Positions 44,096 through 53,612 are shown, counted from the first letter of the stretch. The stretch: 64,000 bases of DNA from Bacteroidota bacterium (GCA_018267825.1 JAFDXR010000009.1:62001-126000); one strand, 5' to 3'. The notes: generated by a model not told the origin, from the sequence alone. A program made the numbers and translations.

Positions 44096-46657
44096 ATGAA
44101 AAAACTGTTACTTCCTATTACGATTATGCTCTTTGGCGTGGCCACAGGTTTCGCCCAAAACAGGCAGGCAGGTTCAGATTTCCGGACCATACCAAATAAC
44201 CACGTTGGTAATGCCCTCCACAAAAACAGTGGACTAGCCCCTGTGCCTACCACCACAACCAGTACGTGTATGTCTATCAATACACCTTCTGTAGCCGGAT
44301 GGACCCCTACAATTTACGGCGCTCCAACCAGCTCTTCCTCTACCGTATTTGCAGATGGTGGCTTTGTGAATGGTAATAACTTCTACCTCGACAAAGAAAA
44401 AGCCATGTATTTCGATGCGTCGGCCTATTCCTTCACGATCCTGAACCAGGTTGATGTTTGGTTTTCGAATGCCTACACCACTACACCTACCAAGGTGGTG
44501 AATATGAAAATTTATGACGGTACCAGTGGTACACCTTCGGCCAGCGTTATCGCAACAGCTACTGTGTCTATGGCACAGATCATGAGCGATGTGTCCGGTG
44601 GTTATACAACATCATTCTTTTTCCCGGGTGGTATTACCATTCCGGCTTCCAAAAAGTTTTTTGCCAGCGTGGATGTCACCAACCTGCAATGGACAAGCAC
44701 CGTGCACGATAGCTTAAACGTGGTGAGTAATCAGGATCCACAGACAAACCCGGCTATGGCCTGGGAAAAACAAAGCAACAGCGTGTGGTATCGTTACAAT
44801 AATACCACATCTTCATGGGGCCTGAATATCTCTTTATACATTCAGCCTTTCCTGAGTACCGTGCCGATTACAGCAAGTCTTACAGCATCGAGCAACACCA
44901 TTTGTGCCGGACAAAGTGTAACCTATAACTCAGCCGGTTCTACTACCGGAGGCAGTTACTACTGGAGCTTCGGATCTACACCAACGCCTACATCGGCAAC
45001 CACAGCTACAGCCAGCGCAACTTACCCGTCTGCCGGTACCTATACAACGTACCTTGTGGTAGCAGATGCCTGCTCGGCTTATAAAATTTTAGGAAAAACA
45101 ATTACTGTTAATCCGACACCAACCGTTTCTGCAACACCTTCGTCGACTACGGTTTGTAGTGGTAAGCAGGTTGTTTTATCAGGTGGCGGAGCTACCAGCT
45201 ATGCATGGTCCGGAGGTATTACCAATGGTGTAGCCTTTACACCGGCAGCTTCAGGTAGTTATACAGTAACGGGTACAGGTGCCAACAGTTGTACCAATTC
45301 TGCAGTGGCTTCGGTTGTTGTAAATCCAACCCCGACTGTAACAGCCAATACATCTACCAATACGGTTTGTAGTGGTAAGCAAGTGACGTTAAGCGGTGGC
45401 GGTGCTTCTACCTATGTGTGGACCGGCGGCGTAACCGATGCGGTGGCCTTTACACCGGCATCCGGCGGATCTTACACAGTAACCGGAACTGCAGCCAATG
45501 GTTGTACCAATACGGCGGTAACGTCTGTAGCCGTGATCGCAACCCCAACTGTTTCTGCAACTCCTTCGTCTACTACCGTTTGTAGCGGAGCAAATGTAAC
45601 CCTGAACGGAGGAGGTGCTTCTACCTATGTATGGACCGGTGGTATCAGCAACGGGGCACCCTTTGCTGCAACTTCTACCACAGCATATACTGTAACCGGA
45701 ACTGCAGCCAATGGATGTACAAACACGGCAGTGGCCAGTGTCAATGTGAACGCCCTGCCTTCTGTTGTGGCCAATGCCTCATCTACAGTATCGTGTGCGG
45801 GTTCTAACGTAACACTTACAGGCTCTGGTGCATCAACATATACCTGGACCGGTGGCGTTACAGATGGTGTGGCTTTTGTGCCGTCATCTACCAATACTTA
45901 TACTGTATCCGGAACTTCGGCTGCAGGTTGTATAAATACAGCAACAGTGGGTGTAACTGTAGTAAGTAATCCAACTGTTACTGCCAATACAACGGCTACA
46001 GCTGTGTGCATGGGCATGCCTGTTACCCTGAGTGGTGGTGGCGCTTCGACCTATACCTGGACCGGCGGTGTAACCGATAATACAGCATTTACCCCTTCAT
46101 CTACAGCAACATATACTGTAACGGGTGCTGCGGGAACCTGCTCGGGATCTGCTGCTGTGACGGTCGTTGTAAACTCAAATCCGACAGTTTCTGCCAGTGC
46201 TACTGCCACTATGATCTGTTCAGGAGCCAATGTAACCCTGAATGGCAGCGGTGCATCAACCTATACCTGGACCGGCGGTGCAACAGACAATACACCTTTC
46301 GCGCCAGCTGCTACCGATACATATACTGTAACCGGAGCAGATGCCAACGGATGTACCGGAACTGCCACAGTAAGCGTTGTTGTGTCGACATGTACCGGGA
46401 TCAATGGATTGAGCAGCGCGCCAAATGCGATTGTATTGTACCCGAATCCGGGACATGCGGTGTTTACTGTTAGCAGCCATGGATTACCTGCAACGGCTGT
46501 TGTAGAAATCTATAATAACCTTGGCAAACTGGTTTATTCGGAAAACCTGACCCAGGAAAATCAACTGATCCAGGCAAACCTGGCCAATGGAATTTATTTT
46601 GTGAAAGTGACCGATAAGGGTACTGTTCTTAGCGTTCATAAATTCATTAGCCAATAA
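44096..46657 (+). CDS. T9SS type A-sorted protein with six 71-residue repeats
   Basis: This 853-residue secreted protein has a signal peptide (1-19, GFAQN), a roughly 250-residue N-terminal domain, a PKD-like domain (about 268-340; YYWSFGSTPTPTS) and six tandem repeats of about 71 residues, each with pattern TVCSGxxVxLxGGGASTYxWTGG...YTVTGTxxNGC. A T9SS type A sorting domain ends the protein (LYPNPGHAVFTVSS, YNNLGKLVYSENL, ANGIYFVKVTDKG). The cysteine pair within each repeat may be disulfide-bonded. It is probably a cell-surface or released adhesin-like protein. Confidence 0.9.
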   Translation: MKKLLLPITIMLFGVATGFAQNRQAGSDFRTIPNNHVGNALHKNSGLAPVPTTTTSTCMSINTPSVAGWTPTIYGAPTSSSSTVFADGGFVNGNNFYLDKEKAMYFDASAYSFTILNQVDVWFSNAYTTTPTKVVNMKIYDGTSGTPSASVIATATVSMAQIMSDVSGGYTTSFFFPGGITIPASKKFFASVDVTNLQWTSTVHDSLNVVSNQDPQTNPAMAWEKQSNSVWYRYNNTTSSWGLNISLYIQPFLSTVPITASLTASSNTICAGQSVTYNSAGSTTGGSYYWSFGSTPTPTSATTATASATYPSAGTYTTYLVVADACSAYKILGKTITVNPTPTVSATPSSTTVCSGKQVVLSGGGATSYAWSGGITNGVAFTPAASGSYTVTGTGANSCTNSAVASVVVNPTPTVTANTSTNTVCSGKQVTLSGGGASTYVWTGGVTDAVAFTPASGGSYTVTGTAANGCTNTAVTSVAVIATPTVSATPSSTTVCSGANVTLNGGGASTYVWTGGISNGAPFAATSTTAYTVTGTAANGCTNTAVASVNVNALPSVVANASSTVSCAGSNVTLTGSGASTYTWTGGVTDGVAFVPSSTNTYTVSGTSAAGCINTATVGVTVVSNPTVTANTTATAVCMGMPVTLSGGGASTYTWTGGVTDNTAFTPSSTATYTVTGAAGTCSGSAAVTVVVNSNPTVSASATATMICSGANVTLNGSGASTYTWTGGATDNTPFAPAATDTYTVTGADANGCTGTATVSVVVSTCTGINGLSSAPNAIVLYPNPGHAVFTVSSHGLPATAVVEIYNNLGKLVYSENLTQENQLIQANLANGIYFVKVTDKGTVLSVHKFISQ
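45112..46387 (+). repeat. Six tandem 213-bp coding repeats
   Basis: Six in-frame repeats of about 213 bp encode 70 or 71 residues each within the T9SS type A protein. Motifs such as the GGCGGT-rich core encoding TGGV recur at equal phase. Several neighbouring copies differ by only a few residues. Confidence 0.85.
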
Positions 46658-46680
46658 GGCTTATTCATACATTACATAAG

Positions 46681-46712
46681 AAATCCTCTGCCACGGGCAG
46701 GGGATTTTTTTA
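46681..46712 (+). terminator. Terminator after the T9SS type A gene
   Basis: AAATCCTCTGCC and GGCAGGGGATTT form a stem with a short loop, followed by seven T, 24 bp past the stop. Confidence 0.92.
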
Positions 46713-46753
46713 TTGTGTACATCTAAAGAAACTTGTAAATTAACAATTGCTTA

Positions 46754-47209
46754 ATGACCTTGTTAAATCCCAATATTAAATTAATTGGCCGTAGGGAGTA
46801 CATTGATCTTCCATGGCTGAACCTGAATCATATTGAAGCGAAAGTAGATACAGGTGCTTATACCTGTGCCATACATTGCGAATCGATTGCAGTGATGATT
46901 GAAAACCAGAAACAGGTATTGTGTGTGAAATTACTGGATGCCAACGGAAGCGATTATAAGTTCAGCGAGTTTACACTGAAAAAAATCAAGAACTCTTTCG
47001 GTGAAATGGAAGAGCGGTATATTATAAAAACATTGATCCGTATCGGGCGGAAGAAAATCCGGACCACGATTTCCCTGAGCGATCGCGGCAATATGCGTTA
47101 CCCGGTGCTGATTGGGCGGCGTCTGCTGAAAGGCAAATTTATTGTGGATGTAAGCCAGGTATATACAAACGGAATCAGACTTAATAAACTAATGAGACAG
47201 AAGAAATGA
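46754..47209 (+). CDS. RimB-like ATP-dependent-zinc-protease (PF05618) family protein
   Basis: This 151-residue protein has the retropepsin-like core with D32-T-G-A in [13 protein letters not shown], and the family pattern [14 protein letters not shown] near 118. In pseudomonads RimB acts with RimA and RimK to trim glutamates added to ribosomal protein S6. The Bacteroidota version is short and cytosolic. It overlaps rimK by 4 nt (ATGA), supporting the same pathway. Confidence 0.85.
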   Translation: MTLLNPNIKLIGRREYIDLPWLNLNHIEAKVDTGAYTCAIHCESIAVMIENQKQVLCVKLLDANGSDYKFSEFTLKKIKNSFGEMEERYIIKTLIRIGRKKIRTTISLSDRGNMRYPVLIGRRLLKGKFIVDVSQVYTNGIRLNKLMRQKK

Positions 47210-48096
47210 AAATTGCGATTTTGTCGAGGAACCGAAACCTCTATTCAACCCGCAGACTTGTAGAGGCTGCCGAAGCACGCGGACATGAAGTGGTTGTGCT
47301 GGATCATCTGAAATGTGTATTGGTGATTGAGCAGGGACGACCGCACATATACTACAACGGGAAGGAAGTAACCGACATCAATGCCGTGATACCGCGTATC
47401 GGTGCCAGCGCTACATTTTATGGATCGGCGGTTGTGCGCCAGTTCGAAATGATGAAAATATTTACGGCTGTAGAATCGCAGGCTCTTGTGCGTTCGCGCG
47501 ATAAACTGCGCAGCCTGCAGATCCTGGCCAGGGCGGGTATCGGTATTCCGAAATCGGCCTTTGCCAATGAACCGAAAGATATTGAATCGGTTATTGCCAG
47601 TATCGGTGGAGCTCCCTGTGTGGTGAAGCTTCTCGAAGGAACCCAGGGCATCGGCGTGATCCTTGCTGAAAATGACAAAGCGGCAAAATCCGTGATCGAA
47701 GCCTTTTTGAAACTCGATGCCAACATGCTCGTTCAGGAGTTTATCAAAGAGGCCAAAGGGGCCGATCTGCGCGTGTTTATTGTAGATGGCCAGGTGGTAG
47801 GTGCTATGAAGCGCCAGGCAAAAGAAGGCGAGTTCAGAAGTAATCTGCATCGCGGAGGTTCGGCAAGCATTGTTACATTAACACCCGAAGAAAGAGCCAC
47901 CGCTGTAAAAGCCGCTAAAAAACTGGGACTTGGTATTGCCGGGGTCGATTTGCTTCAGTCGGACCGCGGACCGTTAGTGATGGAAGTAAACTCCTCGCCG
48001 GGCCTCGAAGGTATTGAAGGTGCTACAGGAATTGATATTGCCGGTAAAATCATCGAATATGTTGAGCGGAATGAATTTAATACGCCGGGCCAGTAG
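47206..48096 (+). CDS. rimK: RimK, ribosomal protein S6--L-glutamate ligase type
   Basis: This 296-residue ATP-grasp enzyme adds glutamates to the C-terminus of ribosomal protein S6 in characterised bacteria. It carries [19 protein letters not shown] near 142-160, an RRQ-like [14 protein letters not shown] near 200 and the metal motif [12 protein letters not shown] near 263. Length is normal. It overlaps the RimB-like protease and is followed after 2 bp by an AstE/AspA-like hydrolase. Other RimK-type enzymes act on different acceptors, so S6 is the likely but not the only substrate. Confidence 0.92.
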   Translation: MKIAILSRNRNLYSTRRLVEAAEARGHEVVVLDHLKCVLVIEQGRPHIYYNGKEVTDINAVIPRIGASATFYGSAVVRQFEMMKIFTAVESQALVRSRDKLRSLQILARAGIGIPKSAFANEPKDIESVIASIGGAPCVVKLLEGTQGIGVILAENDKAAKSVIEAFLKLDANMLVQEFIKEAKGADLRVFIVDGQVVGAMKRQAKEGEFRSNLHRGGSASIVTLTPEERATAVKAAKKLGLGIAGVDLLQSDRGPLVMEVNSSPGLEGIEGATGIDIAGKIIEYVERNEFNTPGQ

Positions 48097-48098
48097 GT

Positions 48099-49043
48099 AT
48101 GTCAGACTTCATTATTAACAACCAAACCATTCCCGTTGGTGAAAATAAACAGATCGTACTGAATGCATATGAGCTACACACCAAAACCAGTATAGAAATT
48201 CCGGTGTTTGTTTTCCGGAGTAAAGAGCCGGGGCCTACCATTTTGCTCAGCGCCGGTATGCATGGTGAAGAAACAAATGGTATTGAAATCATCCGGAAAG
48301 TGATTACCCGCGAAGAGATTAAATCGCTCAAATGCGGCAGTCTCATTGCCATTCCCGTTATCAATATTGTATCGTTCCTCTTTGGAAGCCGCGATCTGCC
48401 GGATGGCAGGGATTTGAATCGCTGTTTTCCGGGAAATAAAAACGGATCTTTTGGCAGCCGTATCGCCTACGACCTCATGAAATATGTATTACCACTGGTC
48501 GATTTCGGTATCGATTTTCATACCGGTGGCGCCAAGATCAATAACTTCCCACAGCTGCGCTGTGTGTTCGAGTTCCCCGATAACCTGGAACTGGCGGAAC
48601 GTTTTTCGCCACCACTTATTATCGATAGTTCCTACCGTGATGGTACATTCCGTAAAGAAGCCGCCAAAAAAGGCAAACCCATACTGGTGTATGAAGGTGG
48701 TGAAAGCATGCGCTTTAATTACATTGCCATTAATGAGGGGGTAAACGGATGTCTTCGGTTGATGCGCTCATACAACATGCTTGATGTAGATGTGCCGAAT
48801 AACCCGGCTGTAAAACTCATGAACGATACCTGGATCCGGGCGGGCGTAAGCGGCCTTTTTCACTTAATTGCCAACAACGGAGCTCATGTGCGTAAAGACG
48901 ATTTGCTGGGAGTGGTTTGCAATCCTTACGGAAACATAGAACATAAAATTCTGTCACCGAAAGACGGCTATATTATCGGCGTGAATAATCAACCGGTGGT
49001 TAACCAGGGTGATGCCCTTATCCATCTTGGGCTGGAAGAGTAA
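48099..49043 (+). CDS. AstE/AspA-family (M14-like) zinc hydrolase
   Basis: This 314-residue protein belongs to the succinylglutamate desuccinylase/aspartoacylase family. Zinc ligands are H55 and E58 (GMHGEETNG) and H141 (DFHTGG). The family-type arginines lie in RDLNRCFPG near 105. It hydrolyses N-acyl or glutamyl amides. It begins 2 bp after rimK. A role in removing or processing glutamyl tails is plausible by position but unproven. Its stop is 1 bp from a convergent gene. Confidence 0.9.
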   Translation: MSDFIINNQTIPVGENKQIVLNAYELHTKTSIEIPVFVFRSKEPGPTILLSAGMHGEETNGIEIIRKVITREEIKSLKCGSLIAIPVINIVSFLFGSRDLPDGRDLNRCFPGNKNGSFGSRIAYDLMKYVLPLVDFGIDFHTGGAKINNFPQLRCVFEFPDNLELAERFSPPLIIDSSYRDGTFRKEAAKKGKPILVYEGGESMRFNYIAINEGVNGCLRLMRSYNMLDVDVPNNPAVKLMNDTWIRAGVSGLFHLIANNGAHVRKDDLLGVVCNPYGNIEHKILSPKDGYIIGVNNQPVVNQGDALIHLGLEE

Positions 49044-49044
49044 A

Positions 49045-49749
49045 TTACTGTTTTGATTTTCGATACAATCTGTAAATTTTGTTACCTGATTTGAGCGTAG
49101 CTTCCTGATAGTACTTTCTAAATTGGATAGAGTAAAGGCCGGGAGCTATAAAATCAGCTTTTCTTGAAGCTTTATTTTTGTTTTGCAGATCAAGTTTTTT
49201 GTTATTCAATTGCCACACCAGGCTATCTTTCATAAGCAGGCAGGATAGGTCCTTGTTGAAATGAATACGTGGACAATCTATACACGATAGAGTGTTGGCA
49301 TTATCAACCACCCACTCTCCATAGAGGTATTCCGGTTTATAGAATATAAGTGAATCAGGGTCAGGTTTAAGCGACACAATTACATTCAGCACAGAGTTTA
49401 TATTCTTATTGTTTTCGGTTGCGGGTTTGAACACAGGCATCCGTTTAATGACCTTTATCATTTCATCTTTGCATGCATCGCAGTTGGCATATATATCCTG
49501 GCCTGTGATATGCCCTGTACTATCAATCCTGAGGTTGCAGCGGATAAAGCCATTTTTGAATCCGTTTTTAACGGAATCCGGTACACTGATGTTTTTGTAA
49601 ATAAACGTATATAGTTCCTTTTTTCCACCGGGAAATTCGGCAGGAATCGGCAATTGCGAGGATGTATGATAGGATGTGGTTTGCGCGTGATAATAATGGT
49701 AAAGCAGGAATAGAAAAGCAAAATAAAGTATACGGAGGCGGAACTTCAT
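49045..49749 (-). CDS. Secreted TonB-C-like protein
   Basis: The 234-residue protein has an N-terminal signal or anchor helix (1-22) and a TonB C-terminal-like domain at about 35-130 (FPGGKKELYTFIYKNI, RCNLRIDSTGHI, MPVFKPATENN). A cysteine-bearing C-terminal part follows. It lacks a long Pro-rich span, so it may not energise a receptor. The next minus-strand gene upstream is the SpoIIE phosphatase, 10 bp away. Confidence 0.72.
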   Translation of the reverse strand: MKFRLRILYFAFLFLLYHYYHAQTTSYHTSSQLPIPAEFPGGKKELYTFIYKNISVPDSVKNGFKNGFIRCNLRIDSTGHITGQDIYANCDACKDEMIKVIKRMPVFKPATENNKNINSVLNVIVSLKPDPDSLIFYKPEYLYGEWVVDNANTLSCIDCPRIHFNKDLSCLLMKDSLVWQLNNKKLDLQNKNKASRKADFIAPGLYSIQFRKYYQEATLKSGNKIYRLYRKSKQ

Positions 49750-49759
49750 AGGAAGCAGT

Positions 49760-51736
49760 TTATATTTTTATCCCGATGATCAATACATCATCCACCTGTT
49801 CAAGGGCAGCTTTCCATTCCTGAAATGTGCGATCGAGTACCTGGTATTGTTCATTCATCGGCAAGTGATGGATCTTTAGCAGAAGTTCTTTCAGCGAAGA
49901 GTATTTATATTTCTTTCCTTTCTCACCACCAAACTGATCGGCGTAACCATCAGTGTACATGTAAAGGCAATCGTCGGGCTGCAACTCGATGAATGTTGAT
50001 TTGAAAGGTGTTTCGTGTCCTTCATGCTGGCCGATGGGTTGTTTGTCGGCTGCAAATTCCTGCAAGGCATTATCCCGGATCAGGTAGAGACCGTTATTGG
50101 CACCTGAAAATTCAACCCGTTTCATGTCCGGGTCAAAACCAAGAATGGCCATATCCATACCGTCACGCTGTTTGGTACGGCCATCCCGGAGTTTAAAAGC
50201 GGTTTTGATTCCCTCGCGCAATTCATTCAGAATATTGGCAGTGCCCGAAATCTTTTTTTCGTTCACGATCTGGTTCAACAGCGAGGAGCCGATCATACTC
50301 ATCATAGCACCCGGAACCCCATGTCCTGTACAGTCTACAGCAGCAATGTAACGCCTGTCGGGTGTGTCGCAACACCAGTAAAAATCACCACTCACGATAT
50401 CGCGGGGTTTGAAAAGAACGAATACGTTTCCTAAAACCTTTTCCAGTTCTTCTCTTTCGGGGAGAATTGCATGTTGGATTTTTTGTGCATAATTAATGCT
50501 GTCGGTAATGTCTTTATTTTTTTCTTCGATGATGGCGTATGCTGTTTCCAGTTTGTGGTTGGCTTTTTGTTTCAACTGATAGCGGCTGTAAAACACAAGG
50601 GCAAGAACCAATAGTAAGAGGGCACCACCAACCGATGAGAAAATAATGGTTTGTTGTTTTTCCAGTTTTATATCCTGTGTTTGAAGTTTCTGATTACTTA
50701 GTTCCAGTTCTTTTTCTTTTTTATCGGTTTCATAAATGGTTTTAAGTTCATTTAACTGGCGACTATTCTCCTTACTCATCAGGCTGTCTTCGAGTGTTTT
50801 GTATTTTTCGTATGCATCATAGGCCTCCTTGTAGCGGCCTGATTCATAATAGGCTTCAGACAGGCACAGGTAGTTTTCCGATACATAATCAAGATTTTTC
50901 AAATCCTGGGCCAGTTGTATACTCTCATTAAAATAGACTTCCGCTTTTTTAATTTGTCCCATGTGTCCGTATGTACGGCCGGCATAATAATCCAGGAACA
51001 TTTTATTTTCTTTGTTGTTGAATTTTTCAGCCAGTTTCATGCCTTTTTCAATAATGGATAAGGCATCGTTATAACGTTTGTCATCTGAATAAACCAGGGC
51101 GAGATTACCATAGACGCTATTCAGCAGGTCATAATCTTTGGTTTCTTCGGCCAGTTTTTCTGCCTGGTGATAATAATGATAGCATGTTGTAAAGTCGCCG
51201 GAATTATAATTTTTAGTGTAATAGATATTTCCAAGGTTCATAAGCACAGCACCCAATTTTTTGGTATCATGCGCGTCTTTATATATGTCGTAGGCTTTGG
51301 TGAAATATTCCAGGGCCATGTCATATTGCTTGAGGTAAGCAAAGGAGTTGGCAATGGAATTGAAGATGCGGGCCTTGATATGATAATCAGCTATATTTTC
51401 AGCCAGTTTCAAAGCCTTAAAAAAGTAAACAGAGGCTTTCTGATAGTCGCTCCTGTTTTGGTAGGTAATGCCGATTTTAAGGTACGCATTACTGATCAGT
51501 GCATTTTTGCCCGTTTTTAGAGCTATGTCGAGTGCCGAGTTTCCAACAATGATTGATGTGTCTGTGTCTTCATTGTCGCAATACTCCGACAGGATGATCA
51601 GCTGCATGACCTTCGCACTGTCTGTCTTAACTGTGGGGAGTGCACGTAAAACATCCTGCCTGCTGTTTTGTGCCGATACTGTTTTGATCAGAGCGACAAG
51701 CAGGATGGTGCAAAGAGTATATTTGAAATATGACAA
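49760..51736 (-). CDS. TPR sensor with SpoIIE-type PP2C phosphatase
   Basis: The 658-residue protein has a signal peptide (1-22), periplasmic TPRs (about 35-320), a membrane helix near 365-385, a short coiled coil and a cytosolic SpoIIE phosphatase domain (about 430-658). The metal motifs SGDFYW and VDCTGHGVPGAMMSMIG are intact. It is shorter than the paralogue at 11352 by fewer TPRs. Gene order suggests it may act with the TonB-C-like protein downstream. Confidence 0.92.
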   Translation of the reverse strand: MSYFKYTLCTILLVALIKTVSAQNSRQDVLRALPTVKTDSAKVMQLIILSEYCDNEDTDTSIIVGNSALDIALKTGKNALISNAYLKIGITYQNRSDYQKASVYFFKALKLAENIADYHIKARIFNSIANSFAYLKQYDMALEYFTKAYDIYKDAHDTKKLGAVLMNLGNIYYTKNYNSGDFTTCYHYYHQAEKLAEETKDYDLLNSVYGNLALVYSDDKRYNDALSIIEKGMKLAEKFNNKENKMFLDYYAGRTYGHMGQIKKAEVYFNESIQLAQDLKNLDYVSENYLCLSEAYYESGRYKEAYDAYEKYKTLEDSLMSKENSRQLNELKTIYETDKKEKELELSNQKLQTQDIKLEKQQTIIFSSVGGALLLLVLALVFYSRYQLKQKANHKLETAYAIIEEKNKDITDSINYAQKIQHAILPEREELEKVLGNVFVLFKPRDIVSGDFYWCCDTPDRRYIAAVDCTGHGVPGAMMSMIGSSLLNQIVNEKKISGTANILNELREGIKTAFKLRDGRTKQRDGMDMAILGFDPDMKRVEFSGANNGLYLIRDNALQEFAADKQPIGQHEGHETPFKSTFIELQPDDCLYMYTDGYADQFGGEKGKKYKYSSLKELLLKIHHLPMNEQYQVLDRTFQEWKAALEQVDDVLIIGIKI

Positions 51737-51742
51737 ATGCTC

Positions 51743-52930
51743 TTATTTGATAACCCCCAGCTCTTTACCGACTTTGGCAAAGGCGGCAATCGCTTTATCG
51801 AGGTGTTCTTTTTCATGTGCCGCCGAAAGTTGGACACGGATACGGGCCTTGTCCTTTGGTACAACCGGGAAGAAGAATCCAATCACATAAATGCCTTCTT
51901 GCAATAATTTGTCGGCAAATACCTGCGATAGTTTAGCATCGTAAAGCATCACCGGCACAATAGCTGAATCGCCCTCCCTGATTTCGAGACCGGCCGCTTT
52001 GATACCTGCTTTAAAATAATTGACGTTCCACTCGAGCTTGTCGCGCAATTCGGTTGTTTCACTGAGCATATCAAACACGGCGATGGATGCACCTACAATA
52101 TGCGGTGCCAGGGAGTTGGAGAAGAGGTAAGGACGAGAACGCTGTCTCAATAATTCGATCACTTCTTTTTTTCCGGTGGTAAAGCCTCCCATGGCGCCAC
52201 CAAGGGCTTTGCCGAGAGTTCCTGTGATAATATCCACGCGGCCCATCACGTTTTTGGCTTCGATGGTGCCACGGCCTGTTTTGCCGATGAAGCCTGTGGC
52301 ATGGCTTTCGTCGACCATCACCAGTGCATTGTACTTGTCGGCCAGGTCACATATTTTATCAAGTGGCGCCACAAAACCGTCCATGCTGAATACGCCATCT
52401 GTTACGATGATGCGATAACGCTGCGCCTGGGCTTTTTTAAGTTGTTCTTCCAGGTCAGCCATGTCGCAGTTTTTGTAACGATAACGCTGTGCTTTACACA
52501 AGCGTACTCCGTCAATAATAGAAGCATGGTTTAATTCATCCGAAATGATAGCATCTTCTTCGCCGAAGAGTGGTTCAAACACGCCACCATTGGCATCAAA
52601 GGCGGCGGCATATAAAATAGTGTCTTCTGTTCCCAGGAAACGGGCAATTTTTTGTTCCAGTTCTTTATGTATATCCTGTGTGCCGCAGATAAAACGCACC
52701 GACGACATGCCATAACCATGAGAGTCCAGTGCTTTTTTAGCACCGTTAATGACTTTCGGGTGCGACGACAAACCGAGGTAGTTGTTTGCGCAGAAAATGA
52801 TAACATCCTTTCCGTTTACCTTTACAACGGCGCCCTGTGGCGTAGTAATAACACGTTCTCTTTTAAACAGGCCATTCTGTTCGATCTCTTGTAACTGGCT
52901 TTGGATATGCTCCAGGAAAGTTTTTGACAT
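51743..52930 (-). CDS. kbl: Glycine C-acetyltransferase (2-amino-3-ketobutyrate CoA ligase)
   Basis: This 395-residue PLP enzyme converts 2-amino-3-ketobutyrate and CoA to glycine and acetyl-CoA in threonine breakdown. Family features are [12 protein letters not shown] near 46-57, [17 protein letters not shown] near 207-223 and the PLP lysine in [13 protein letters not shown] near 243. Length matches E. coli Kbl (398). Threonine dehydrogenase is not in the window. The neighbouring SpoIIE gene starts 6 bp downstream on the same strand. Confidence 0.96.
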   Translation of the reverse strand: MSKTFLEHIQSQLQEIEQNGLFKRERVITTPQGAVVKVNGKDVIIFCANNYLGLSSHPKVINGAKKALDSHGYGMSSVRFICGTQDIHKELEQKIARFLGTEDTILYAAAFDANGGVFEPLFGEEDAIISDELNHASIIDGVRLCKAQRYRYKNCDMADLEEQLKKAQAQRYRIIVTDGVFSMDGFVAPLDKICDLADKYNALVMVDESHATGFIGKTGRGTIEAKNVMGRVDIITGTLGKALGGAMGGFTTGKKEVIELLRQRSRPYLFSNSLAPHIVGASIAVFDMLSETTELRDKLEWNVNYFKAGIKAAGLEIREGDSAIVPVMLYDAKLSQVFADKLLQEGIYVIGFFFPVVPKDKARIRVQLSAAHEKEHLDKAIAAFAKVGKELGVIK

Positions 52931-53027
52931 AGTAATTGATTTAGGGGTATAGAATCCGGTTTAAATATACAAACTCAAATAATTGAAGGGATATATGTTT
53001 AAAAATTTAGAAAATCAGAAAAATTAG

Positions 53028-53035
53028 TATATTTG
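53028..53035 (+). promoter_or_regulatory. Promoter -7 element of the tRNA-Leu operon
   Basis: TATATTTG followed by TAGCC is a good TAnnTTTG match, about 70 bp before the first 153-bp unit. Transcription from here would cross both units before reaching the tRNA genes. The -33 element is weak. Confidence 0.5.
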
Positions 53036-53104
53036 TAGCCCCAATTACGGTTTATGACCTTTTTTGGACGTTCTTTTGAAAAAATAAATGGAGTTCTTTA
53101 ATAC

Positions 53105-53410
53105 GCGGATGTGGCGTAATTGTCCCGTCAAACCAGAAATTTATAATTTCGTAGTTTGACGAGGATCCACGAAACACTAACAAATCGGAGATTTGAGTGT
53201 TTCGGGAGTAGCCGCTGAAACGAAACATAATTAAGTTCTTTTAGAATTTTTTAATACGCGGATGTGGCGTAATTGTCCCGTCAAACCAGAAATTTGTAAT
53301 TTCGTAGTTTGACGAGGATCCACGAAACACTAACAAATCGGAGATTTGAGTGTTTCGGGAGTAGCCGCTGAAACGAAACATAATTAAGTTCTTTTATAAT
53401 TTTTTAATAC
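53105..53410 (+). repeat. Two 153-bp tandem units carrying a broken tRNA-Leu 5' end
   Basis: Units 53105-53257 and 53258-53410 differ at only two bases I could find. Each starts with GCGGATGTGGCGTAATTG, identical to the first 18 nt of the tRNA-Leu(TAG) gene that begins at exactly the next phase (53411). An 85-bp insert (53123-53207 and 53276-53360), bounded by TCCCG and CGGGA, then interrupts the D-arm. GTAGCCGC, the next 8 nt of the tRNA, follows the insert, after which sequence departs into an AT-rich leader. The anticodon and 3' half are absent from the units, so they are not functional tRNAs. Each insert folds into two long hairpins: CGTCAAAC with GTTTGACG, and CGAAACACT with AGTGTTTCG. 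The stretch from 52931 to 53104 shows only the promoter element. Confidence 0.9.
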
Positions 53411-53492
53411 GCGGATGTGGCGTAATTGGTAGCCGCACCAGACTTAGGATCTGGCGCTTCACGGCGTGGGGGTTCGAGTCCCTTCATCCGCA
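53411..53492 (+). tRNA. tRNA-Leu (anticodon TAG)
   Basis: The acceptor stem is GCGGATG with CATCCGC, the anticodon stem CCAGA/TCTGG encloses CTTAGGA (anticodon TAG), a long variable arm CGCTTCACGGCG marks the leucine type, and GTTCGAG lies in the T-loop. Length is 82 nt with no encoded CCA. It is the intact counterpart of the broken copies upstream. Confidence 0.95.
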
Positions 53493-53527
53493 CTAAAGGC
53501 CCGTCGCAGCCTTTTAAAAAGTAAAAT

Positions 53528-53610
53528 GCCCACGTGGCGAAATTGGTAAACGTTGCGGTCTCAGAAGCCGTTGGAGTCTATCCTTGGGAGTTCGAGTCTC
53601 CCCGTGGGCA
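53528..53610 (+). tRNA. tRNA-Leu (anticodon CAG)
   Basis: Acceptor stem GCCCACG pairs with CGTGGGC, the anticodon loop CTCAGAA gives CAG, a long variable arm follows and GTTCGAG lies in the T-loop. It is 83 nt long, 35 bp after the first tRNA-Leu gene, with no encoded CCA. Confidence 0.95.
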
Positions 53611-53612
53611 CA

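Noticed and set aside
53105-53410. CRISPR-like array (two near-identical tandem units)
   Set aside because: There are no distinct spacers between repeats. The 153-bp units are contiguous, and no cas gene is present.
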